Source of the DNA: Lineolata rhizophorae
Taxonomy: Eukaryota > Ascomycota > Dothideomycetes > Lineolatales > Lineolataceae
Reading direction: 5' to 3'
NCBI GenBank assembly: GCA_010093515.1
Contig: MU001670.1
Location: 1,642,003-1,706,002, forward strand
DNA length: 64,000 bases
This document shows, in pieces, positions 1 to 11,561 of the stretch. The notes below the pieces were generated by a model that was not told the origin of the DNA, searched no databases, and saw nothing but the letters and a program-made list of their open reading frames with translations. The number at the start of each line of letters is the position of its first letter. Positions within the stretch are counted from its first letter, which is position 1. The translations under genes and the position numbers were made by a program.

Positions 1-58
1 AAATATAGGACTTTTGTCGAGCCTCTGCTCGGCAGCATCGTCGTGCGCCTCGGCAGCC

Positions 59-2323
59 ATGTCTCGCCGTCGAGCCGGGATCCCTCTGCGCTCGAACCTT
101 GCGGGCGTCTCGTACCGCGAATCAAGCCCCGAGGACGATTCTGGCGAGATCGACTATGCCGACGAATCGGATTTCTCAGAAGCTACGGCGCCCTCTCGGG
201 GCGTGAGCAGAGCTGAACAAGCGAACAACTCGTCCGGACCGTCCAAGAGGAGGAAGACTCGCGCAAAGGCGACCGTGTCCTACCACGAACCCGACTCGGA
301 TGACGAGGATAAGGACGACGACGGAGATTCTGACTTCGGATCCGATGTTGAAAACGGTTCCCCGGAAACGCCCAAGGCGAAGAGGGCTCGTACGTTGAAG
401 AAGACAAACAAACGTGCTTCACCTCGAAAGAATGTCACACCTAAGAAGGCGAAGAAATCAGCGGCAACTACGCCGAAACGCGGTCGTACAATGTCTGGTG
501 TGCCGGCCAAACACCGCGCCAAGCCAGCTTTATCTAGTGTTCAGAGCGACCACGTCATTCCTCCGTGGACTTCGCTTCCGTACGAAATTCTCCTCTCGAT
601 TTTCACGTACGCAGCGTACCCTATGGTTGACGAGGCCACCTGGGCTAGCACGCGCTCTGCGTCCTGGCTTGTCAAAGCTGCTACGACGTGCCGGGCGTTT
701 GCTGAGCCCGCCTTAACTGCTCTCTACCGGTGCCCTCCGCTAGCGCTAGTCGGCCAAGCGCACCAGTTGCTTGACGTCCTTTCCCTGCCGAAGGAGACGA
801 AGTTTATCAACTACAATGTCAAGGTGTTCAGCCTCGACCTAGAAATCAGAATCTCGCTCGCTAGCTCGTATGCCGGGCGCGGCCGTTTCACGCTGGAATC
901 GATCCTGCCGCACGTTCCTCAATTGTCCAGCGTTCGAATCTTCGATCGCAACAATTTCAAGACGCATGTTGATGTGGGCATACGGCATAGTAATAAGCCG
1001 CACTGGCATTACAGCAACAGTATTCTTGAAGCTTTAAAGGCCAATAACGTGCGCTTGAAACGTTGGGTCTGGGATGAGGCTCACATACCAAGACCCCAGG
1101 GAGCTGAGACCCTGCGCGCAGCTCATTCCTCTGCGCCATTTCAAACCCTACGCTCTCTCCATATGTCTAACTTTATTTCGATTGAATCATTGCCTGGCTA
1201 CCTCGAGTATGATCTACTTGCGGCGAAGGAAGAGTGGAGCTTCGACGAGGAGGAAGAATACATATTTCGGCATGTGACGGCACTAGCAACAGCAATTAAC
1301 GCCCTTCCGAATCTGAGCGACTTGGCATTTAATAGCTGCAACATTGTGCATGCAGCTTTCTTCACAAAGTTGCAAAGGCCTCTTGAGGGTCTGACGATTA
1401 TGGACTGCCACTATCTAACACACTGGAGCTTGATACCATATTTGAGGAACCACGGTAATCAGTTGAAGAAGCTGCACTTGTGCCACAACGACGGCATCGG
1501 CATCTCCACCTTCGGCCTCTTTCATAGTCTATGCCAGTCGTTGGAAGACCTCAAGATGGACTTCTCCAACGTTCCAGGCTTCAGGACGCCGGAGCTGGAC
1601 AACAACTCCCTATGGATGAGCCCGCGATGGCCGTCGACGCTGCGCGACTTGGAACTCGTCCACATGCGCCACTGGGGCGCGCGGGGCACGTCCGCCGACG
1701 CCGACGACACGCACGTTGTCTTCCTGCAGTCCTTCATCGACGCTGCCACCGCGCTCCCGACGCTCCGCCGCCTCGTCATCCACATGATCATTCATATCGA
1801 CTGGCGCGAGCGTGCCACCTTCCGCGACAAGTGGGTCCATCGCCTCGAGCACGTCTTCCTCCGGAAGCGGCCCGACCCCGATCCCGCCCTCATGTCGCTG
1901 AAGAACTTCCGGCTCTGGAAGGAGGCACAGGTGGCGGCGGCGACGGCGGCCAAGGGCAAAGGGCGTGCGGCTGAGGAGGGCGAAGGGAGAGGCGCCAACG
2001 GCAAGGGACGCGCTGCTGGCAAGCGGGCGCGAAGCAGGGCCGAGTCGGGGGCTGAGAGACGCCAGCTGCGGCCGCGCGGCAGGGCGGCGAACGACAAGTC
2101 GACCACGTCGAACGGCGAGGACGAGTCGACGGAGCCTGGTCGCGATGGGCGCCGCCGCCGGTCGTCGTCGCCCGCGCTGCCTGTTCAAGGACTTTGCGAC
2201 GTCGTCGACATCCGCATCGACAATATGCGGCTGGCGGCGACGCTGTTCAACGAGGGCGACTTCCTGGACTCGGACAACGAGAGCGACGGGTCGTGGGATG
2301 GGACGCACACGTGGAGTGGATGA
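59..2323 (+). CDS. F-box-like protein with acidic/basic disordered N-terminus
   Basis: Single-exon protein of 754 residues, taking the first in-frame ATG at 59. The first ~160 residues are disordered, alternating acidic stretches and Lys/Arg-rich patches that look like nuclear targeting sequence. An F-box-like segment follows (about residues 170-220, containing WTSLPYEILLSIF), then a long region whose spaced leucines resemble irregular leucine-rich repeats, as in Rad7/Amn1-type F-box proteins. The last ~130 residues are Arg/Ala/Gly-rich and then acidic. By family, such proteins usually supply substrate recognition to SCF ubiquitin ligases; that role is inferred. Only 58 bases precede the start, so an upstream exon cannot be excluded. 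No more specific name is supported. Confidence 0.82.
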   Translation: MSRRRAGIPLRSNLAGVSYRESSPEDDSGEIDYADESDFSEATAPSRGVSRAEQANNSSGPSKRRKTRAKATVSYHEPDSDDEDKDDDGDSDFGSDVENGSPETPKAKRARTLKKTNKRASPRKNVTPKKAKKSAATTPKRGRTMSGVPAKHRAKPALSSVQSDHVIPPWTSLPYEILLSIFTYAAYPMVDEATWASTRSASWLVKAATTCRAFAEPALTALYRCPPLALVGQAHQLLDVLSLPKETKFINYNVKVFSLDLEIRISLASSYAGRGRFTLESILPHVPQLSSVRIFDRNNFKTHVDVGIRHSNKPHWHYSNSILEALKANNVRLKRWVWDEAHIPRPQGAETLRAAHSSAPFQTLRSLHMSNFISIESLPGYLEYDLLAAKEEWSFDEEEEYIFRHVTALATAINALPNLSDLAFNSCNIVHAAFFTKLQRPLEGLTIMDCHYLTHWSLIPYLRNHGNQLKKLHLCHNDGIGISTFGLFHSLCQSLEDLKMDFSNVPGFRTPELDNNSLWMSPRWPSTLRDLELVHMRHWGARGTSADADDTHVVFLQSFIDAATALPTLRRLVIHMIIHIDWRERATFRDKWVHRLEHVFLRKRPDPDPALMSLKNFRLWKEAQVAAATAAKGKGRAAEEGEGRGANGKGRAAGKRARSRAESGAERRQLRPRGRAANDKSTTSNGEDESTEPGRDGRRRRSSSPALPVQGLCDVVDIRIDNMRLAATLFNEGDFLDSDNESDGSWDGTHTWSG

Positions 2324-3868
2324 TGGACGCGGTGATGGTTGTGCCTGGGTTTCGACCCTAGGTAGTAGGATGGAAGCAGTGTTTGGTCTCCCAACTGCAC
2401 GGATAGGCGTTTGGCGGAACCGTGGGGCACAGAGTGGGGTCAGTTCCTGGCGGCCTGAATGGGGGGATTGCGGCATAGGACATACAGACTAGCCCATGTC
2501 AGTCAGGGGCTTACGAATCCGGATTATGTCTCAAACTTCAAAGAGTGGTTTTCTCTCTCCGGCACCATTCATTTTCCTTTATGGTTTTCTCAGTTGAGTT
2601 TAATGCATTCGGGGCTGGTAGATAGGGTCCTTCGGGACAAGAGCTCTGGGCAGTCTAGTGTACGATAGCAATTGCGCCCAGCCAGCCAGCTGTGGCGTCG
2701 TCATCGTCGACGCCGCGTCAGCAAAAGGTAAACGATGAAGTGCACCCTCTTGCTAATATATTATTAGTTCAACCCCCCCTTTTTGTTCTTGATGGTCTTG
2801 CAAATCAGGCTATGTATGTGCTTCGTGATGTTCTGTTCGTCTAGATCAAAAGGGCTCCGGTCGGGCCCTGACGTGCTACGTATGTAGCCGTGCACAGCCA
2901 CATCAGCCACCCGATCGGGGACGGCAGCCCGGCGTGCATGTCCTGCCCCGCGTGCGGCCCGCAGCTATTGAAGAAGATACGGTGGGGAGGGGGGTGCCCA
3001 CCGTTGGGCTGCTGTCAGCCGGACTGGTGACGCTGCCCAGCTGGGGAAGACGCATGCACCCTGACACCTGCAGCAGCCCGCGCCCTAGGTAGGCTGTCGG
3101 CGTCTCTCCCTCTGCCTGACTTCTCTCGCCGAAGCCTCTTTTGAGCCCGCGCGGTAATCAATCACTCTAGCCCCGTCCACCCTGTCCGCCACTGCCACCT
3201 GCCACAATTCCCCGATTAGGGTTCGGCTTCGGACTCGCTCGCCGGGCTCATGCGTGGGGGGGCACGTTGAAAAGAGAACCGCTTCCCCCTCCTGCCGGAA
3301 GGCCGCTCTGGACTCTCCCTGGGGTCTCGCTCGTTGCTGCGTCGTTGCTCGGGTGCCGAGTCGCACGCGACTGCTCTAGCACAGTACCTATTTGAGGGCA
3401 CTCGGGCCTGGCTGTCTCGTCAGCTGATCAAGCTCGTTTCGTGCGAGAGAGCCTAGAGGAACCAGCGCCGGAAAATTACGGGAACCGTTTCTCCCGGCGA
3501 AACTGCTCTCTGCTCTGGGAAGGAGGGGCCGGTTCTCTTTTCTTTCTTTTTTCACCTTTGGACATTGATCGACGGACGACGTGGGATACGCGGGCCGCTC
3601 TCTGAGGCGATTACGGGTGGCGGGCACGAGCACGTAGTACCTTGCCGGCCTACTTGCAGCTTTGCCGACTTTCCTACGCCGCGCCTATACAGTGCTCCTT
3701 CATTCCTTGCTCCCACCTAGCCCGTCCCACCTTCTCCCCGCGCATATACACGACCTCGCTTGCCCTCGATCTCTCGCTATTGTTACCTTCGAGCCTCTGT
3801 TCATACCGGTTGGGCCTTTCAACCAGGAGCTTTTCGCGCAAGAAGACGTGCGGGAAACTGCCGAGCAG
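2324..3868. other. Intergenic: 3' flank of F-box gene and promoter/leader of WW gene
   Basis: No reading frame here looks like a gene. The right half is increasingly pyrimidine-rich (about 3640-3830), as is common just upstream of fungal coding starts. A TATA-like CATATAC lies at 3742-3748, about 120 bases before the next start codon. No tRNA or repeat was seen. Confidence 0.5.
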
Positions 3869-5706
3869 ATGACGGACCACCCAGGACAGCCCGCGTCGCC
3901 AGACTCGGGGCCGAACGACGCGCAGATTCCTGAACTGCCGTCCGGGTGGATTGCTCAGTGGGACGGTAAGTGCAGTGTCCGAGAGCCCTGGTATTCGGAA
4001 CTGCGAGGCTCCAATCCAATACGCTCATTCTTCCCTTACCTCGAGACTTGTGCGGAGAAGCATGAGGGATTTCTTGCGCTTCCCACGTAGCCGGCCCCCA
4101 GCACGGTTTCCGCCCGGCCATAGCAGAAGCTCTCACCAGCAGCCCATCATTTAGCCCGCGCGCTTTGCTAACCTCTCCGTTCGCCGCGCGCTTCCTCCAC
4201 AGGCAACTCGCGCAAGTACTACTACGTCCAGATCAGCACGGGCGTGACGACATGGGACCGCCCCACCAGCGACGCGCCCGCGAGCCAGTACGGCTCCCAC
4301 GGCGGCACGCCCGCGCAGCAGGCGAGCCCGTACCCTGCGCCCTCGGACGGCGGGCCCGAAGGCACGCGTGGGCTCGAGTCCGACCGGGGACTTGGGGTAT
4401 GTCCGTTATACCTTTGTCAGGCTTTGCATGGGGATGGAAATTCGCCCCGGCACCCCTTCCCCCCCTTCCTCCCCTTCCCCTCCCCCGTCTCTTCCTCGAT
4501 CCGATGCGCCAGTGCTAGCTCGCTAGCTATGCGGTGGTGCCACGATACCTAACCTTGGCGCTGTAGGGCTTCGCCGCGAACCTCATCACGGGCAAGCATG
4601 GTGGCGGCGGCGGCGGACACGGCGGCGGCGGCGCCCTGGGCATCGCCCAGTCGCTCCTCGGTAGCGGCGGCTCCCATGGCGGCGGCTCCGCGCACGGCGG
4701 AGGAGGGCACGGCGGCGCCGCCTCCAACGTGGTCGGCCAGCTGGGCAGCCTGCTCGGCGGCGGGAAGCCGCACGGCTCGGGCGGCCATTCGAGCGGCGGC
4801 CACGGAGGCGGCGCCGGCGGCTTGCTCGGCACCGTGGGCGGCATCCTTGGCGGCGGGGGCCATGGTGGACACGGCGGACATGGTGGGCACGGCGGCGGCG
4901 GCGGCGGCGGTGGATCGGTGCGTTTTTTTTTTTTTTTGTTTTTTCTTTCGCTCGTCTTTCCTTGGCCCCTAGGGATCGCTCGCCACGCCTAGATGTACGA
5001 AACCCCCGAACTGACCCGCAATCCCCGGGCACTCCCCCAGCACGGCCAGCCCTACGGCTACACGTCTTCCGGCGGCGGCGGCGGCGGCTACTCCGGCAGC
5101 GCCCCGCCCGCCCAGTACCAACCCCCAGGATCCTCGCACTCGCACTCGCCGCAGCCCCCCCCGCAACACCAACCGCCCCCTCCCTACGGCAGCTCCCACG
5201 GCGGCACGCCCTCGTACCAGTCCCCGCCGCCGGCGGGTGGCGGCGGCGGCGGCGGCGGCGGCGGGCCCCCCGCGCCCTACGGCCACCCGGCCGGCCCGGG
5301 CCCCCAGCACCCCGCCTACCCCAGCGCGCAGTACTCGTCGCCGCCTGCGCCGCCGCCGCCGCAGGGCCCGCCGCCGGGCGCCGCCCCGCACGACCAGTTT
5401 GGCGCGCCGCAGCACGGCTATGGCCAGCTCCCGCAGCAGGGCGGGTACAACCAGTATCCGCCGCCGCCGCCGGGCGGGCCGCCTGGCGGTGGCGGGGGCG
5501 GTGGCGGCGGGTATCAGGGGGGCGCGCCGTCGCCGTACCACGGGGGCGCGGGTGCGGGTGGCCCGCCGGGGTATCACGGCGCCGGCGCCGGCGCGTATCA
5601 GCAGGGCGGTGGGTATCAGCCGGGCCCGCCGCCTCAGCATGGTGGGTACGGGGGGCATCATGGGCAGGGGCCGGCGCCGCCGGCGCCGCCGCAGCCGGGG
5701 TGGTAG
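3869..5706 (+). CDS. WW-domain protein with Gly/His- and Pro-rich tail
   Basis: Four exons (3869-3965, 4203-4396, 4567-4917, 5041-5706) give 435 residues with consistent phases. The WW domain (about residues 23-53) has signature Trp27 and Trp50, a YYY strand and the closing Pro53; it is split by intron 1. Such domains bind short proline-rich peptides. Residues ~98-214 are almost only Gly, His, Ser, Ala and Leu, with GGHGG repeats; ~215-435 are Pro/Gly/Gln/Tyr-rich. This is a low-complexity, possibly self-associating protein that may bind its own proline tracts (inference). The last acceptor is taken as CAG at 5038-5040, with CTGAC just before it; an acceptor at 4991-4992 would also keep frame and add 16 residues. 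A second WW gene lies 4.5 kb to the right on the other strand. Confidence 0.88.
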
Positions 5707-6250
5707 GGCGGGATTGGGGGGGGTGGTGTGGGTGGAGAGTGGTGATGGTAGGGGGTGGTGGGAAGGGAAGGGGTAGACAAAAGGGACGGGCGGTGCCGAG
5801 GGTGGGTAAAATTTGTATTCAATGAAAGAGTGCCTGCGTCTGCGCTTGGTTTCTTTGCCGGAGAGGGGTTTGTTCTGAAAGCATTTTAGAGCGGCATTGG
5901 AGGGGGTCGAGTCGGTGGGGCTGGGATGGGAACAAGTGCATCCGGGATGTTTTGGTTCTGTGTCAACTGTGTATTTTCTTCTCCGGTCCTGCGCTGCCAT
6001 TTCCTTACGCTAAGCACGATGATACGATTGTTGGTAGTCTGGAATCGAAAACTATTCTCTAGGCAGGTGTACGTAAGGGGGAAGTTACGAGCGACCCACC
6101 CCTTTGGTCTTGCCTGCACGTGCAAGCAGCCTCCGTCCGGTGAGGGTTGTTGTGCCGCTGGCGGAGACGAAAAGGCCGTGATGCTGGGCCAGTTCGACCT
6201 CTCCAACGCCGGCACCGGCCGACTCCGTGACGAACGTACCTGACGCAGCC
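5707..6250. other. Convergent 3' flanks
   Basis: This is the 544 bases between the stop codons of the WW gene and the WD40 gene, which run toward each other. It should hold both 3' untranslated regions. The ORF-like stretches on the minus strand here are GC-rich shadow frames. No other feature is seen. Confidence 0.5.
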
Positions 6251-7754
6251 TCAATCCTGCTCGTCCATCAGTTCGGCGAGCTCCTTCTCCTCTTCTTCCG
6301 TCAGCAGCGACGACGTGGGCGCCCCGTCCGCCTCCTTCCCCTTGGGCTCGCGCGCCATCGCCGCTTCCGCCCTTGCCCGCTCGAGCTCGGCAGGCGCGAG
6401 GCTCCAGCGCCGGACGGTCCCGTCGATGGACACGGAAGCGACGGTCCGCGTGCCGGGCAGCAGCGCGACGCCCGTGACTTCCTCGTAGTGGCCCGCGAAC
6501 GCGTGGTGCAGCGACCCGGTCTGTCCTCGGCCGGGACACGGTCAGCCGACGGCGCGATTCAACGTGCGGCGCGACGAACTCACCCCCTTGTCCCACACCC
6601 GGACCGCCTCGTCCCTGCAGCCCGTGACCACCCAGCCTCCCGCGTCGTCGACGCACACGTCGCGCACGAAGTCCGGATGCGCCAGCGCCATCGCCTCCCT
6701 CCACGCCCGCCGGCCGCCGGCGCCGGCGCCGCCCTCCCCCTCCTGCTCCGCGACCAAGTTCTTCGCCGTCCTATCCGCCGACGCGGTCCACAGCTCGCCG
6801 TCGGCATCGACCCGCAGCGCGTGCACGCTCGTCGCATGCACTCCCAGCGGCTCGCCGCACTCCTCGAGCCTCACCCCGTCCGCCTCCTCGCCGCCACCAG
6901 CACCTCCGGCACCACCAGCACCGCTCACGCTAAGCTTCCACCGCTTGATCTCGCCCCCGCTACTCCCGCTCAGCACCTCGACCTCGTCGAGGGCCCGCGC
7001 CGCGTCGCCCGCGCCGGCGCTCGCGCCGCCATCCGCCCAGCCAGCCGGCGGCGCGACGGCCAGCGCGAGCACGCCGCGCGCGTGGGCGCCGCGCACGGCC
7101 GCGCACGGCCGCGCGCCCGAGCCGGCGTCCCAGGCGAGGAGCGCGCCGTCGGCGCCGCCGGACAGGAGGAGGCGGCGCGGGGGGGCGCCGAGCGGCGGGG
7201 TGACGGCGAGGGCCTTGACGAAGTCGGTGTGGCCGGCGAGGGTGAGGGCGGGCTTGACGGCGGGGGCGGAGGGACGGGCTGAGGGAGAGGGGGTGGGAGG
7301 GGGAGGGGGACAGGGCCACGCGTAGATTACCTTGTCCCAGCAGCCGGCAAAGAGGGTGCGCGGCGCGCGGGAGGAAGAGGGGTGCGTTGCGAGCGCGATC
7401 GGGGCGAGGGCGATGCATGGGACGGGGGCGGTGGGCCCGGTGAAGAGGGCGGTCGTTTCGCCGGTCTGGTGGGGGGGTTTAATTGGTTGTGGTTGGTTGT
7501 GAGATGTGCGCTCTTTCGTATGGGTGGGTAAGAAGGGTACGTACGTCAATGGCGAGTCTGCGGACGGCGCCGCGCGCTTCGGCGATGAAGATGGTGTTGC
7601 TTGCGTCGTGAGGTGGTAGGGCGTTGTCGGCGAGGACCGCGAGGAGTTTGGAGGGGAGCTTCACGGGATTGCCGTGGGTGTTCTTGGCTTTGGCGGATTT
7701 GCGCTCCGAGGCTTCGAGAGAGGCGCTTGGGGGTTGGAACGAGAAATGGTGAGT
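6251..7754 (-). CDS. WD40 repeat protein, 5' end unresolved
   Basis: The body is clear: an exon ending at 7545, then 7465-6584 and 6520-6251, joined in phase 0 at both introns (63 and 79 bases, GT...AG, the first-named with CTGAC). The protein carries WD40-type blades throughout, e.g. SGGADGALLAWD, WTASADRT, VTGCRDEAVRVWD and VASVSIDGTVRRWSL, and ends in an acidic Glu-rich tail (EEEEKELAELMDEQD). Low-complexity Gly/Ala loops interrupt some blades. WD40 propellers are protein-interaction platforms; I cannot name the family. The frame is open upstream to an in-frame TAA at 7755-7757, but no ATG lies between it and the conserved sequence. A short upstream coding exon or a non-AUG start is therefore needed; the end coordinate is only the limit of the open frame. 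Confidence 0.78.
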
Positions 7755-7757
7755 TTA

Positions 7758-9759
7758 CGCTTCGTCAATTGGGCAAATACATTGGAAATTTTCATGTATG
7801 AGCATTTCAAGGGCATGTGCGAAAGGGCAAGACGAGAAGCGGAAAGTTGTTGTAACACAGCTCTTCAAGATGTCTAAGCCTTGCTTGTGGAGAAGGAAAG
7901 TGAGAAACAGAGAAAAAAAATCTCAAGACCTACGTTGTTTGGAAATATTTATCAGCATCGGAGGAGCCCGCCATATTTGCGAGTTATCTTCTATGTTGTG
8001 CTGGGGGTGGACAATGTTGAGACTTCAAAATAGAAGGGTGCCTAGCGGATGGTTTTTGGAAACCCTGAAGTTCGACTGCGTCGCGCTATACCTAATCGGG
8101 CGACATGCCCAGCTTGACACTGCAGGTGGCTTCACCCCCGCATTTACTAACGGCAATTGCTTGCCCACCATAACCTCACTCTCATGTTACTGCTCCAGTG
8201 CTTTGTTGTCAAGCATCGCAGTCTGCCTAGACGTCTAATTTGCTCACATAGCACCCAGATTGCATCCAGATTGCAACATATTCCAAGTGCTTACTTAAAG
8301 ATCCAGGTTGCCCAGCCCCCATGGGTCGAATAGTCTGTACGGTGAGTCGATAGCATGATCTTCGACGCTTTCTCTGCAATTAAATCCGACAGTGGTCAGA
8401 AACGCAAAAGGCCAGAGGCGTCGCCAGTTGGCTAGTTCGAAGCACAAGACTAACGCAGACCATGTTAGAGTGGCTACTGAAACTTGTCTATATTGTTCCA
8501 TGCGTCGTTATATGACTAAAGAAGAGACGGATATTCAACTTTACGGGCCAGTCAATAGGACATATGAACCTTGTGGACGCGTAATAGTTCAGACTCTAGC
8601 ATATACCTAGTGGCAGCATAGACTTAATTTCGAGGGGCCTAGCCTTTACCAGGAGGGACTCAATTTCGAGAAAGGGGCACGGAATAGAAGTCATTTTGCT
8701 AGTCTCTTCCCTCATCGTTGAGCGTTTAAATTCCATCCCGAAACAAACTGTTGGTTTCATTTCTCTAGTCCGTTAAAGCGCCGCTTGACAAGAATAGTGT
8801 AGTGATAAGAATATAGAAATTGATGAAGTGAAATCTTCATCGCTCCATGAACCGAGTCAGACGCTGAAGACCGATACAGTTACTGAACAGTCCCCTGGCA
8901 ATTGAGTCAATTGTCTGATGCAGAACGGCGATCCGCGAAGATGTCCTAGGGAATTATTTAACACATTTGCTGGACTTGGTTGGATTCTCGACTCGATTGT
9001 CAACCTTGCTGCGCGTCATCGACATAGGCATCGCATCCAAACAAGCGAGCTTCTCCTATCAGGACCCAAGCCCTGAACCCAAGCCGATAAATATCCCTCG
9101 GGTAGCCGCCAGAAGGGACAGGCATCCGAGACTGAACTCACCGCAATTAGACAATTTCCGCAACGGGTCTAGCGCATCCACTCCAACCAAAGCTTGGTAC
9201 GTGGCAAGCCCAACCATACAACGTGCACCGCCGCCATCTTAGCCCGCTGCCACTCCCTCGGGGATGCTGTTCGTGAGCTGCAGTCCGCTGCGAGCGTCGG
9301 CAGAAGTGATGGTGCGAAGACTGACGAATATTTGCGTGGAGTCGGCGTTCGGGGTCTGGGATATTAGCTGTGCGAGGTCGGAGTCGGGTTATTGCTCTCC
9401 GAGGTGCTTGAGTGCAACAACAGCTAGGTTGTAGGTGTTGTAGGAAGACTGTTTAGGATGAGCCCGGAGGAGGCAACAAGTCACACGGGACATCACCTAA
9501 AGGTTGGAAGTGTCGCTTTTTCCGAAATGGATAAGGCGTATAAAGAGCTCCAACAGCGCAGTGGAACTCATCATCCGGCACCAAAGTTCAATCACCGCCC
9601 CACGACCCAACACGCAGTTTGAAAACAGTCCAACCCTGCACAGAACAACCACCTCCCACACCACCTCAACACCAACCACTAAGCCCCTCTCACCACAACC
9701 ATGACCACACCAACCCTCTTCTTCAAAGCCCCCCCCCCCCCCCCCCCCCCCCCCCCACC

Positions 9760-9794
<35 letters not shown>

Positions 9795-10228
9795 CAAAAA
9801 GTTCCCCGCCTTCGAGATCTCACCGCCTCGAATCCAGCGAAGCAAGCCAGCCAGCAGAATCGCGCTCTCGTCCCGGGTGCTCGCGGCGCCGGACGCGCAC
9901 CCGTCGCGCTCGGTACAAGCAGGGGCCCAGCAACCACGCCCTCGCCCCTTCGCCCTCACCTAGAGAGGGGTTATGATTCCGATCTATCCTGGAACACGAT
10001 GGCCGCGAGGAGTTAAAAGTGTAGAGCGTAGTTGTACATTGTTTGTTGTCTAGGAGCTGTCCTTGATGAATGACTCACCTCCCCTCTCAGCGTATGTAAC
10101 AAGAAACTTTCCAACGAGACCAAAAATATCAATCGAAACCAAAAGACCCACCACCATGGCTGCCACGAACCGGTGAAGCCAAGACCGTTGACCCAAGAAA
10201 ACCATCCTCAGCCTCACACCCAACCCAC
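7758..10228. other. Intergenic, no supported gene
   Basis: About 2.5 kb between the 5' side of the WD40 gene and the 3' end of the second WW gene. Composition is more AT-balanced than in the flanking genes. Short open frames exist but show no recognisable motifs or codon bias. A broken poly-C tract lies at 9729-9792 (listed separately). Confidence 0.5.
9729..9792. repeat. Interrupted poly-C tract (C28-ACCA-C32)
   Basis: Twenty-eight consecutive C at 9729-9756, then ACCA, then thirty-two C at 9761-9792. Read on the plus strand it sits in a small open frame as polyproline, but that frame has no other protein-like character. Runs this long are unstable in replication and difficult to sequence, so exact length is uncertain. 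Confidence 0.95.
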
Positions 10229-11561
10229 TTAGAAGTCCCCTCCAAAGTCCCCTCCACCGAAATCGTCACCCCCTCCATAGTCCGCGCCGTCCTCAAACTA
10301 CAACCACGGGAAAATCGTTAGCATTCACTCCACCAGCAAAGCACACCCACCCGCTATCCCACAAAAAAAAAAAAAGGAAAAAAAAGGGAAAAGGAATCAA
10401 CCAAAACTCACCCCTTCCTGATAATCGTCATGATCATCAATCGCATCCGCCAACAACGCACCCCCAAGCAACCCCCCACCGACCCCCAACGCCGCCGCGC
10501 CGCCCGCCCCCAACCCACCGCTCTTCTTCGGCGGCCGCCCGTACATCGCCGGCGGATACCCGCCGTGGTGCGGCCCCGCGAAGCCGCCGCCATGCGGGGG
10601 CCCGTAGCCCGCAAACGGGCCGCCGTGGTGTGCCGGGCCGCCAGCGAAGGGCCCGCCGTGCGGCGCGCCGAACGGCGGGCCGCCGCCGTGGTGCTGGGGC
10701 CGCCCCCCGGCGTGCGCCTGCGCCTTGCCCAGCAGCTTGCCCAGGAAGCCGCCTTTCTTGCCCGACTTCTCGCCGGGCGGGGCCTGGTCGGCGTAGTACT
10801 GCTGCTGGGCGGGCTGGTCCGGGCCGTAGGCCGGCTGCTGGCCGTAGCCGGGCTGCTGGCCGTAGTCCGCCGGCCCGCCTCCATGGTAGTACCCGTCGGC
10901 CGCGCCGCCGCCGCCGCCGCCGCCGCCGTCGCGCGCCGCCTCCTCCTCGGCTTGCAGCTGGCGCGCGAGCCGCTCGTCCTCGGACATGCTGGTGGACGGC
11001 GGGCCGCCGGCGCCGGCGCCGGCGCCGGACCAGTTGCTCGCCGCGTACGGGTTGTTGGAGCTGAAGGAGGAGCCGCCGGTGGGCTGGTCATGCAGGCCCG
11101 TCTTCTCGAGTGGGGCGGGCCGGGCGTCGCTCTCGGCGTAGGCGGGCGGATGGTCGCCTCCGAGCACGGCGCTTGGTGGGACCGGCGACGACGACGAGGC
11201 CCTTGGGGGCGCGCCGGGAGGCGGCGCGAGGCCGGAGTCGGGCTCGGCGGGCGCGGTCGGCTTGTCCCATTGCGACTTCTTGGTGTACAGATTCACGTAG
11301 AACCATTCGTGGTACTGGTCTGTTGGGATCAGTTAGCGGGTTGCGCGGTGCGGATGAGACGGATGGGAACGGGACAGGCGACTGTCGGGCAAGATGGAAC
11401 AACGTACCATTCCAGACGGCTTTCCAGCCTTCCGGAACCCGCGGAGGGGGAGGTCCCTATACCGGATGTGATGGTTAGCATCTATTCTCGCCATCATCTT
11501 ATCTTGACACCAGCACAATGCTCGAGAGAGCACCTACCGATGGAGGCGCAAAATCGGCCAT
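10229..11561 (-). CDS. WW-domain protein with Gly/Pro/Tyr-rich tail and DFGG terminus
   Basis: Four exons (11561-11538, 11456-11408, 11319-10412, 10297-10229) give 349 residues; all three introns have GT...AG ends and consistent phases. The WW domain (about residues 15-45) has Trp19 and Trp42, a WFYV strand and final Pro45, so it is intact once spliced; the first exon supplies only eight residues. The rest is low complexity: Pro/Ser-rich, then Gly/Gln/Tyr-rich with repeated YGQQP units, a short basic patch (KSGKKGGFLGKLLGK), His/Gly/Pro repeats, and a hydrophobic Gly/Ala/Leu segment near residues 300-320. The last exon gives an acidic, repetitive DFGGGDFGGDF end. Role unknown; the WW domain implies proline-peptide binding. 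It resembles the WW gene at 3.9-5.7 kb in architecture, so the two may be distant paralogs. Confidence 0.88.

Noticed and set aside
4962-6000. Long frames on both strands across the WW gene
   Set aside because: Arg/Ala/Pro-rich shadow frames of GC-rich, repetitive coding DNA. The spliced WW model explains the sequence.
9701-9976. Small polyproline ORF over the poly-C tract
   Set aside because: Its protein-like part is just the homopolymer; flanks have no coding character and no family similarity that I can recognise.
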